Below, in pieces: positions 1 through 8,267 of a DNA stretch of 12,892 nucleotides. The DNA is from Poronia punctata (taxonomy: Eukaryota; Ascomycota; Sordariomycetes; Xylariales; Xylariaceae). The number at the start of each line of letters is the position of its first letter. The first letter of the stretch is position 1. The notes below the pieces were generated by a model. That model was not told where the DNA came from and made no database searches. It saw nothing but the letters and a program-made list of their open reading frames with translations. The position numbers and the translations under genes were made by a program. The stretch covers positions 1 to 12,892 of the forward strand of contig MU401978.1 in the NCBI GenBank assembly GCA_022579005.1, in the 5' to 3' direction.

Positions 1-1076
1 AGTAGTAAATATAGCTATATATTTTGCTTTTTTTTAACTAGTATTTAATTACTAAGTTAGCTATAAGCTAATTTATTTTTTTTATTATAAAAAAAAGTTT
101 ACTTTTTGCTTACTTATAAAAAAATTAACTTTTTTTTTATATAGCTTATTTTAGTTAAAGCTTTAGCTAAAGTATATATAATAAACTTTTAACTATAAGT
201 AGCTTTTTAATTTTTTTAAGCTTATAGTTAAGTGCTTTATAGTAAACTATAAGTTATTTTTTATATTATTTATTAAACTTAATATTGCTTTTTTTAACTT
301 TAATAAAAACTTTTTAATATTGCTTTTAAGCAATTAAATAATAGTTAACTTTATAAAGTATAATAATACTATATAATATTTTAACTTAGTTTTAAAATAT
401 TAGCTAGCTACTTTTTATTTATATTATATTAACTTATATATAATACTTTATATTAATAGTTTTTTTAATTTAAGCTTAAAGCATATTAATTTAAAGCTGC
501 TTATATGCTTTATATTATATATTTTATATTTTAAAGCTTTATTAAATAGTAAGCTTTTTATTAATTTAAGCTATTATAAACTATTATATTAATTTTTAAA
601 GTTTGTTGCTTTTTAGTTTATTTTTTTTTTTTTTTCTTTAGCTTTATATAATACTTTTTAGCATAATAACGCTTAAGTTTTTAAAGCGCAGTAGCTTTAA
701 AAAAGCGTTTAAAAACCTTTTTAAAGTTATATTTAAAAAAGTACTTATTTAAGTTAATATTTTTTTAAATACTTTTAGTAGTAATAATAATTTAAAAAGT
801 TTTAAACTATTGTTTTTAGTTTTAAAAATAAGCAAGCTTTATATAAAACTTAATAAATATAAAAGTATTATTAAATATTTTAATAATTATTAAATTATAT
901 TTATATAATAATTAAAAATGTTTTAAAAAAAGTAAATAATATAAAAAATATTAGCTTATTAAATAAAAATTAATTTAATTAGCAAAAAGATATTATATAA
1001 TTATATAAAGCTAGCTTTTAAAAAAAGCAATTTTATATAAGCATTAGTTTTTTAATAGCAAACTAAGCTTATAACT

Positions 1077-1735
1077 TTAATAAATTATATTAATTATATT
1101 TAATAAAGTAAAAAGTAAAAAATAGTGCTAAAATTAGCATAGCTAGTATATATATTAAATATATAAAATTAATTAATATATATATATAACTAGTTTATAC
1201 GTACGCATTACTTAACTTTTATAATTAAGCAATACTTATATTTATTTTAATTATATATTAGTTAAGCAGTTTAACTTATACTTTAACTATAAAAGCTATA
1301 AAATAAATTATGCTAATTGCTTAATTAAGTAGTAAATAAAATATGCTTTATACTTTTTACTTTTTTAATATTATATACTTTTTATTTTAGTTTTATTTTT
1401 AGTTTATAATTATTAAATAACTTAAAAGTATTTTTACTTAGTACTAGATAGTATATATGCTTTATATTAAATATATAAACTTTTTTTTATTAGTTATTAT
1501 ATATAATCTTATTATTAATAAACTTAAAATAATTATAGCATAATTTATAAAGCGCGCAGTTAATTTTTTAATTAACGCGCTATATATATTATATTTTTAA
1601 AAATAAGCTTTGCTTATTTTTCCGATATTAAATTAATTGTTGCTTAATTTGCTAATATATACTAAACGCTTTTTTACTTTAGTAGTAACTACTTAGTTAT
1701 CTTTAAAGTAGACCTATTATTTATTATACTTTATA
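1077..1735. repeat. Degenerate direct repeat, copy A
   Basis: This stretch aligns by eye with 2445-3095 in the same orientation, through many shared blocks. One block begins TTTAATA then ATTATA; others contain TAAAATTAATTAATAT, AGTAAATAAAATATGCTTTATA, TTATACTTTTTATTTTAG and TATTAAATTAATTGTT. Most differences are transitions plus small indels, as expected for two copies damaged independently by RIP. Near its right end copy A carries about 35 bases that copy B lacks. About 710 bases separate the copies. It could be a pair of long terminal repeats around a shortened interior, or two copies of a small element; no coding content remains to decide. Confidence 0.75.
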
Positions 1736-2444
1736 ATTAATATAATGTTGTTATAAAAATTTTATAAAAAAAAAGAAATTATAAAGGTATATTAAATTAA
1801 TAAAAAAGATAACTTTATAAATTTGTTTATAAAGAGGACTTTTAACTAAGTATTTAAGTTCTTTATTATAATAAATAAAATATAAATAAGAGTTAAAGCA
1901 ATAGTAAATTGCTTATAAGTTAAAAATAAAAGCATAAAGAAATAACAATATAGTTGAAAAAAAATAGCAAGTATTAGAATTCTTTTTAATACTTTTAACT
2001 TTATTAACTATATTAAAGCTATTAAAACGTAAATATTTTATAAACATAAATATTTAGTTTTTTATATATTAGTTTTAAAATATGTTAAACTTACTTTATT
2101 AAAGAAATATATGCATAGTGTATATATATAGTACATAATAAGTATATAAAAAGTATGCGTTTTTTATATATTAAATACGTAGTAAGTACGTGTTTTTTTT
2201 GTATTACTAATAGGTTTAAATTGTACTGCAAACCTTTATAGCTATATAAAACTTGCTAAAAAAAGTTTTTATAACTTTTTTTTCTTTTAATTAATTAAGT
2301 TAACATAGTACTATTAATAGTAACGTGTTGTGATTATATTTACTTTAGCTAGACTTATATATTATATAATAATAAATTTATAAATCTATTTATTATTATT
2401 AAATTTATAAGTATATATACTATTTAAAGCGTTTTATTATATTT

Positions 2445-3095
2445 TTTAATAGATTATAGTAGTTATATTTAATAGAGTAAAAAAATAATAAAAGTAATTA
2501 GTGCTTTAATTATTATACCTAGTTTATATATTAAACATATAAAATTAATTAATATGTATATAACTATTTTATAAGTGCGCGTTATTTAAGTTTTATAGTT
2601 AAGCAATATTTATATTTATTTTAGTTATATATATATTAAGCAGGTTAACTTTTACTTTACTTATAATAGCTATAAAGTAAAATATGCCTATTTTTTAATT
2701 AGTTAGTAAATAAAATATGCTTTATATATTTTACTTTTTTTATATTATATACTTTTTATTTTAGCTTTATTTTTAAAGTTATAATTATTAGATAACTTAA
2801 AAGTATTTTTATTTAGCGCTATATAAATAATGTGCTATATATATTTTTTATACTAAGTTTATACTTTTTTTATAGTTAGTTATTATATATAACCTTATAA
2901 TTAATAAATTTAAAATAAGTATAGTATAATATATAACGTATATAGTTAACTTGTTAATTAATATGCTATATATATTATATTTTTTAAAAATAAGCGTTAC
3001 TTACTTTTTAATATTAAATTAATTGTTATTTAATTTACTAATATTTACTTAAATACTTTTAATATAAACTTATTATTTATTATATAGTTTTTATT
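2445..3095. repeat. Degenerate direct repeat, copy B
   Basis: Second copy of the repeat at 1077-1735, same orientation, offset by about 1368 bases at the left end. It lacks the GC-rich hairpin arms of copy A: where A has GCGCGC and ACGCGC around a TTAATT core (1551-1580), this copy has TATA-like replacements, consistent with more complete C-to-T damage. Its end point is approximate because similarity fades into general AT richness. Confidence 0.75.
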
Positions 3096-4192
3096 TAAAC
3101 TAAATAGTTTTAATATTATAATAAAGGTTTTTTAATATTTATAGTATAAAAAGGCAATATTTAAAAATATAACTTAATTTTTAAATTAAATTTAAACGTA
3201 GTAAACTAAGTATAACTAATACTTTTTTACTAATATAAGAAGTAAAATGTATATAAAAAGAGTAACTTAAAATAACTAGCACTTTTAGCTTTTATAGTTA
3301 TATTTATTTAAAAAAAAACAAAGGTTTTAAAGCAATACGTACTTAGTACTTTATTTAACTACTTTTTTATAATTAAATTTTAAATTTATAGTTTATATAC
3401 TATAAAATATAAACCTTTTACTTTTATTTTTAAAAAGCTTTAAAGTACTTTAAATTTTTTAGCTTAATTGTATAATACTTATATATTAGTTAAATATATT
3501 TTTATAAATATCTTTATTAAAGTTTATATATACTTAATATATAAAGTAACTTATACTTTTATATTAATTCTTTTTTTTATATTTATAGTTTTTAGTTAGT
3601 AAAAGTAGTTTTTATAAAGTACTAATTCTTTAGTTTAAATTAGTATTTTAAATGCTAGTTATTATAGCTTAATTAAAAAATATCATATTTATTGTTTATT
3701 TATTTATTTTTGTTTATTTTTATATTAGCTATACTAGCTAGACTAATTTAAAGTATAATAGAAATACTTTTATTAAAAGTTTGTTTTATAAACCTATATT
3801 TTAATATAAATGTTTAAATAATTTTAAAATGCTATTTTAAAAAGTTAAAACATTTTTAATACTAATTTAATAAGCAGTATAGTAAAGATTAATTTCTTTT
3901 TAATTTAAAGCATTTATTTATAATTTTTATTTTTTAAAATAATAATATACTTTAAAATATAACTATAAATAATCTTTTTTGCTTAAGTTAATATTTATTA
4001 AATAGTATTTTTAAGTACTATAAAACTACGTTATTCTTTAGTAAACCTTATCACTATTATATTATATATTAACTTTTTAAACTATTTAACAATATAAGTA
4101 AATATATAATTTAAACTTAATGCTGCTAGTATATTTATAGCTATTTATCTTTTAAATATTAGTAGATCTCCTATTTTATTATTAGTATATAA

Positions 4193-4198
<6 letters not shown>

Positions 4199-4226
<28 letters not shown>
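4199..4226. repeat. (AT)14 microsatellite
   Basis: Fourteen uninterrupted AT units inside the left AT-rich block. A simple repeat with no sign of function. Confidence 0.95.
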
Positions 4227-4232
<6 letters not shown>

Positions 4233-5025
4233 CCTATTAATAAAGCTTATATAATCTTTAAAGTATAAGTATATTTTACGATTTTTAACAATTTTTATTA
4301 GCGATATTATTTATATTTAAAAGCTTTATAAAATAGTTATAAAATATTAATAATTTTACTAGTACTTTATTAAAAATATAATATATTATTAAAGGTAAAT
4401 ATTTTTAAACTAAGCTTGTTTACTTTTAAATATTCTTTTAAGCATTAATATATAAAATTATTATTAACTTTTAATAAATATTAATATATTTAAAAATAAT
4501 ATAAAAATTTTATTTTTATTTATTTATATAGCTAACGTTAAAAATATTAGTTTATTTAGTTATAAGCTTGCTTAAAATATATTATAAAAATATAAAATAA
4601 TAAAATTTTACTTATAACCCTTTTTAAAAAATATTATAAAGTATTATAAACTTGCTATTAATTTTAAATGCTATTATTTTTAACTTTTAAATAATAGCAT
4701 TTTAAGCTAAAAGCATTAAGCTAGCACTTAAATTATTATATAAAAAACTTTAGCTAATATAATAGCCTTTTTATTATAGTTTACTATATTAAAAATTATT
4801 ATTATTTAAAAAAGTAAGCTATTATAAATTAAAAAAGTATACTTAAAAACTTTATACCTTTAAAAGTAAAAGGTTTTTAAATATATTTTTTTAAGCGTTT
4901 TTCTTTTTTTTAGTTAATTTAATAGCAAAATCTAATAATATATCTTAAAAATATCTATAAAAAAATCTTTGCTTAGTTTTTAATAATATACTATAAGTTT
5001 TAGCGTTTTTGCTATACTAAATTGA

Positions 5026-5343
5026 GCTAAGCACACATTTCAGCGTTAAAACAATATCTAACTCTACTCTTCCTAAAAGTTCCTAGGCATTTTTGTAGGT
5101 TGCCGAACTGGCCCTAAAACATGGTGCATCAGCAATCAGGGGTGCAAGATCGATTATCCTTCTGCTCAAGCTCCCCATAAAGTCACTATCCATTCAAACG
5201 TGTTTCTCGTCAATATCCCTACCAGAGTTCATGGCTCTGTAAAACCTCTGTCGCCAGATCTCCGAGCGGCCCCGCGGGACGGCTTATCGATTTTCTTGAC
5301 TGGCTCGAGATCGAGCCCGCGGCATTTCGCTTGCAAAGGATGC
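5026..5343. other. GC-balanced 3' flank of the Gfo/Idh gene, no gene seen
   Basis: Base composition changes abruptly from the AT-rich block to ordinary unique sequence here. This is the downstream side of the minus-strand oxidoreductase and presumably holds its 3' UTR and transcription end. I see no clear AATAAA-type polyadenylation signal close to the stop codon and no convincing reading frame. Open frames that run from here into the 3' half of the oxidoreductase are compositional shadows. Confidence 0.5.
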
Positions 5344-6567
5344 CTACCACGAGATTGTACAATCCGACGCGGACGTTTGCATCGGGGGCATTGGATCGAT
5401 GGGTGCGAAGTCCGACGTAATCTCGCGATGCCCAGGCGTGACGACCGAGTCATCCAGCGCTTGGAGAATTTCATATACGTGAAACGCATGGTCCGCCGCC
5501 ATGCGCGGGCGACGCTTCTCGCGGATGGCGGCAGCGACCTCGGCAATACCGAGGCACATGTCCGCGCGGTATGCGCTTGGATACTGCCGAGGCGCGTCCG
5601 CAGGCGTGTCGACTTGAATACCTCGTTCCGGCATTGGCATTGACACGCTGGGTCTATCTACCACACGCTCGGGAGCAGTCGGCGCGGCGACGAGCAGCAA
5701 CGGCGAAGCTGGGTAGGCGGTAGAGCCTCTCGAGAGCGTGAATTGAACTGGCGCTTCGTAGTCCCATATTTCCGGTACGTGTAGGATGCCTGTGTCACCG
5801 GTGATGGTCATCGAGCGGTTGCGCCGGGCGACCGTGCCGATAGTCAGTCGAGCCACAAGGCCGCTGCGGAACGAGATAATGCCAACGCAGAAGTCGGGGC
5901 CAAGGTTTTGCGGCGCGATTTCCTTCATCTTGTCGGTGACAAGTGTATGGGAAGAGGATGTGACGCTCACCGCCGGCCCGAAAACGCTAGTCAGAAATCC
6001 AACCTCATACGCAGCATGTTCCCAGACGCAGCCGACCCGGAATTCCGTCTCCGCGGGCCAAGGTGCGCCGGCGCCGCTTACCCAGGTATTGTACGCCAGC
6101 TGGTGTATTGGGCCGTCATCGATCTCAGCGTAGACAAGTCGCGGGGTGCCAACCACGTTCTCGCCGACCAGGCGGGCGAGAGTTTGCATCGACCCACTGA
6201 GGAAATTGCAAGGCGCAACCGCAAGCATGCGATTTTGCTTCGCGGCAAGGTCGATCAACTCTTTCGCGCCAGCACGTTCAAGCGAGAGCGGCTTTTCGCA
6301 ATATACATGTTTGCCCGCGAGTAGGGCGGCACGAGAGACTTCGACGTGGGAAGCCGGTGGTGTGAGATTGACAACGAGGTCTATGTCAGGGTTGTCGAGA
6401 ATCGCTTGATAGGAGGCGGCGACGGGGATATTATACCGCTTTGAAAAGGTCGATGCGCGGGAGGGGGAGATATCGAATGCGGCTAGAGGCCGTAATTCGG
6501 GATGATTCGGCAGCGTGTCACCATAGTAAGCGGCAACAAAACCGCAGCCTACAAAGGCGATATTCAT
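5344..6567 (-). CDS. Gfo/Idh/MocA-family NAD(P)-dependent oxidoreductase
   Basis: Predicted soluble 407-residue dehydrogenase that would oxidise or reduce a sugar, inositol or similar polyol with a nicotinamide cofactor; the exact substrate cannot be read from the sequence. The N-terminal Rossmann fold (about 1-120) opens MNIAFVGCGF with the dinucleotide motif GCGFVA (7-12). An acidic residue, D32, lies at the end of strand 2 and suggests NAD preference. The family hallmark EKP is at 91-93 in GKHVYCEKP, with K92 the expected catalytic lysine. The C-terminal alpha/beta domain covers about 125-390. By hand alignment, the family's usual catalytic His falls on Y187 and the nearby Asp on G190; a Tyr variant clade exists, so this need not mean loss of activity. 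There is no signal peptide and no intron. The start has A at -3 and is followed directly by the fold, which fixes it. GC is roughly 60%, above the neighbouring gene, and together with the lack of introns this hints at bacterial origin. No frame damage is visible. Confidence 0.9.
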   Translation of the reverse strand: MNIAFVGCGFVAAYYGDTLPNHPELRPLAAFDISPSRASTFSKRYNIPVAASYQAILDNPDIDLVVNLTPPASHVEVSRAALLAGKHVYCEKPLSLERAGAKELIDLAAKQNRMLAVAPCNFLSGSMQTLARLVGENVVGTPRLVYAEIDDGPIHQLAYNTWVSGAGAPWPAETEFRVGCVWEHAAYEVGFLTSVFGPAVSVTSSSHTLVTDKMKEIAPQNLGPDFCVGIISFRSGLVARLTIGTVARRNRSMTITGDTGILHVPEIWDYEAPVQFTLSRGSTAYPASPLLLVAAPTAPERVVDRPSVSMPMPERGIQVDTPADAPRQYPSAYRADMCLGIAEVAAAIREKRRPRMAADHAFHVYEILQALDDSVVTPGHREITSDFAPIDPMPPMQTSASDCTISW

Positions 6568-6965
6568 GTTGGTGCAAGGTTTCTGGTAGCCCGCGTCTGT
6601 GCTCTGGCGTGGCCGCGAGATTCTCCGAGTACCTCGATTACAGCTTTGTTGGTGTTCCTTGATTCAACCAGCAAGGGTCCCAACAGCACCTTGCCCAGGT
6701 GGAGTGTGTAATCGTTTCTCAGTCTGCAGAGGCAGTGTATCCAGACGGATATTGGTGTGCTAGAGCGTGGCTTTCAAAGAGCGAACAGAATGCAGGAACA
6801 AACTCCTGGGCTTATGTCGACACCGAACGAAAAGGCCTCAAGAGTTAGATTGGTTTTAAGCTACTCAGGGATCTCTGGTCATCCTCTTTTTGTAGGAGAG
6901 AATAGTCAGGCCAGCTTAAGTAGACTTTATAACCTGACAAAGAGGTCACTTCTAGGTACACTTAA
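6568..6965 (-). promoter_or_regulatory. 5' flank and probable promoter of the Gfo/Idh gene
   Basis: On the minus strand a TATAAAG box lies at 6925-6931, and CCAAT motifs (read as ATTGG on the plus strand) lie at 6849-6853 and 6751-6755. The TATA box is about 360 bases from the start codon, so the 5' leader would be long, perhaps over 300 nt, or would contain an intron. A short upstream frame (ATG then MTRDP and stop) follows the TATA box. A stop-free minus frame of about 69 codons covers 6568-6770 and ends in a TGA that overlaps the oxidoreductase ATG. I do not recognise its product and give it no gene call. The right edge of the GC island is near 6965. Confidence 0.45.
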
Positions 6966-7135
6966 AATATAAAATATAAAATAACTATTTTAAATTATAT
7001 TTATATTTATATAAAATCTTTTTTAAAAATTTAATATTAATAAATATAAAAAGTTATTTACTTTTTAAGCGCATTTTAAAACATTTAAATTGCTAAAAGT
7101 ATTTTAGTTTACTTTTTTCCTTTTTTTTAGCTTAA
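6966..7135. other. Short AT-rich patch between the two islands
   Basis: About 170 bases with the composition of the flanking RIP blocks separate the oxidoreductase island from the next GC-balanced stretch. There is no reading frame. It may be a remnant of a repeat lying between once separate pieces, or local spread of the mutation process. Most remaining C are in ACT or GCT contexts, as in the large blocks, with a few exceptions such as GCA and TCC. Confidence 0.6.
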
Positions 7136-7181
7136 GTAAATTACCTAGATTTAAAAAACTCTAGCTTTTTCACTTAGTTAA

Positions 7182-7195
7182 GTAAAGCGCTTTAC
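7182..7195. repeat. 14-bp perfect palindrome
   Basis: GTAAAGCGCTTTAC is its own reverse complement. It sits at the boundary between the AT-rich patch and GC-balanced DNA, flanked by the loosely symmetrical CTTAGTTAA on the left and TTAATTAAAG on the right. It could be the end of a degraded inverted-repeat element or a protein-binding site. No second copy was found in the window. Confidence 0.55.
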
Positions 7196-7310
7196 AGTTG
7201 TTAATTAAAGTGTAAGATAAGTAATAAGGAAGCCTAGTTCCCCTTGCTTAGGGGGTTTTCTTACCTTCACCGCCCTTCTCTTAGAGACCTTGACTTTTTA
7301 TTTAGACTTG

Positions 7311-7517
7311 TTAATCCTTTTGCAGAGCTCCCTCTACTTGGCGCATAAATAGCGGGTCTTGATTTCGCTTATTCTGTTGTTGGATAGCATTCTAATTGGA
7401 AGTCGGTCGATTCTTTAACAGATTTCTCGGGGAAAGCGGGGGGAATAGCGGGAGAATTGACGGAGGAGTAGCGGGGGAGACCGTGGGGGAATTAGCTGGG
7501 GGGGCTGCGGAGGACAT
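7311..7517 (-). pseudogene. Possible decayed Pro/Ser-rich reading frame
   Basis: On the minus strand an ATG at 7515-7517, in good context (ACC before ATG), opens MSSAAPPANSPTVSP and continues Pro/Ser-rich for 41 codons to a TAG at 7392-7394. The same frame then stays open for 26 codons, rich in Gln and charged residues (NAIQQQNKRNQDP onward), to a TAA at 7311-7313. Further TAA stops follow within about 60 bases. Every stop in the frame is TAA or TAG, as expected if CAA or CAG codons were converted by C-to-T mutation. The family is not recognised. The Pro/Ser-rich head comes from a G-rich tract on the plus strand, so a chance frame in low-complexity DNA is a real alternative. Confidence 0.3.
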
Positions 7518-8267
7518 GGTGGGGTTGATATAAGGGAGCCGCCGAAGCGAGGACACGCTAGGTTAGTCTACTGCGTAATTCAAAGCAGGAAACCCACGAC
7601 TCGGCACCAGCCTGAGGGTTGACAGCCAAGTTACTTACATAATTGTCCCTGGTGGGTGGCCTAGAAGCCCGTCGATGTTTTGTTAGCTTCAGGCCCAAGA
7701 GTTCACCGTCTTCAATTTAAAGATGCGCCTCACGCTAGCAGCTTGGCCCAGTCTATTTCCAAATGTCAGATTATCCGAACGTATTTAAGAAGCACATAGG
7801 ATTCCCGTCTCACTTGCCCAACGGTCCACGGTCCAGCAGCTCCGCCGGCCCTGTCCGCCGAGCGGGGACGTTTGAAGCGCGGGAGCGAGCATAGAAGACT
7901 TCAACATAGGTGGACGTTGCACACCAATTGGATCGCCAGCAAGTTCCCATCCTGGACATCCGGCCATGCAGTCATCTCTGAGGACCATCGCTGATGCCTA
8001 AAGGGAGGACCTCAATAGATCAGGCGGCCATACGCAGCAACAAGTCATAGACACGGGGAGCAGAGGTATCACTAGATTTGGTAGGTTGCCTCTGCTCTTA
8101 CGGTGACTGTGTCACAGGTCAACCAGAGACTGATTTGCGTTTATCCAGTCACCAATTTTGTATATACACGTAGGTTAACATTAGAACAGTTGGGAGAGAT
8201 TTGTTTAGTGTTTCAGTAGAGTTCTCTCGTATCTGTGGCTAGGGATTCTTGCTCCACATTGGGCATA
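7518..8267. other. GC-balanced intergenic stretch without an intact gene
   Basis: About 750 bases between the decayed frame and the 3' end of the flavoenzyme gene. A minus frame of 67 codons at 7785-7988 has no recognisable domain and is probably chance. A plus-strand TATTTAAG at about 7782-7789 looks TATA-like, but no plausible gene follows. On the minus strand a GTAAGT donor (5' end at 7638), a GACTAAC branch-type motif (7562-7568) and a CTAG acceptor (ending 7558) would define an 81-nt intron just upstream of the decayed ATG; this is suggestive only. The last part should contain the 3' UTR of the flavoenzyme gene. Confidence 0.45.
8058..8097. repeat. 9-bp perfect inverted repeat
   Basis: GAGCAGAGG at 8058-8066 and its exact complement CCTCTGCTC at 8089-8097 enclose 22 bases. 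It lies about 170 bases beyond the stop codon of the minus-strand flavoenzyme gene, so it could form a hairpin in that transcript's 3' region or be a dyad binding site. Six bases further on, GTGAC-TGT-GTCAC (8103-8115) is a second, shorter dyad. Confidence 0.5.

Larger units (their letters stand above)
1..5025. repeat. RIP-type AT-rich block, left
   Basis: About 5 kb of DNA at roughly 14-18% G+C, with no reading frame worth annotating on either strand. In bases 1-600 I counted 42 C and about 41 G. C occurs only as ACT (18), GCT (22) and GCA (2). TC, CC, CG and ACA are absent, and G shows the complementary pattern. Such A/T-directed transition damage is the hallmark of repeat-induced point mutation in ascomycetes, so the block is inferred to be dead transposon DNA. 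No element family can be named. The segment around 1730-2350 is less extreme and keeps GA and AG dinucleotides. Two degenerate direct repeats and an (AT)n tract are listed separately. The right edge is sharp, near 5025. Confidence 0.85.

Noticed and set aside
1077..3095. Intact LTR retrotransposon
   Set aside because: The interior between the repeats is only about 710 bases with no coding content, so at most a deleted or non-autonomous element can be claimed.
1..5025. Mitochondrial DNA or a bacterial AT-rich genome as the source of the AT-rich blocks
   Set aside because: No mitochondrial or bacterial reading frames, tRNAs or rRNAs are visible; the restricted C context and degenerate repeats fit nuclear RIP far better.
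5229..5546. Minus-strand frame of 105 codons overlapping the oxidoreductase end
   Set aside because: Same strand, different frame from the clearly conserved protein; Arg/Ser-rich shadow.
5200..5643. Plus-strand frame of 147 codons
   Set aside because: It lies largely antisense to the 3' part of the Gfo/Idh gene; its Arg-rich composition is that of a GC-rich shadow and no domain is visible.
5786..6409. Several plus-strand frames of 87-138 codons
   Set aside because: All are antisense to the conserved core of the Gfo/Idh gene and have no recognisable motif.
7785..7988. Minus-strand frame of 67 codons
   Set aside because: No domain, no good context and no link to neighbouring signals; the length is within chance.
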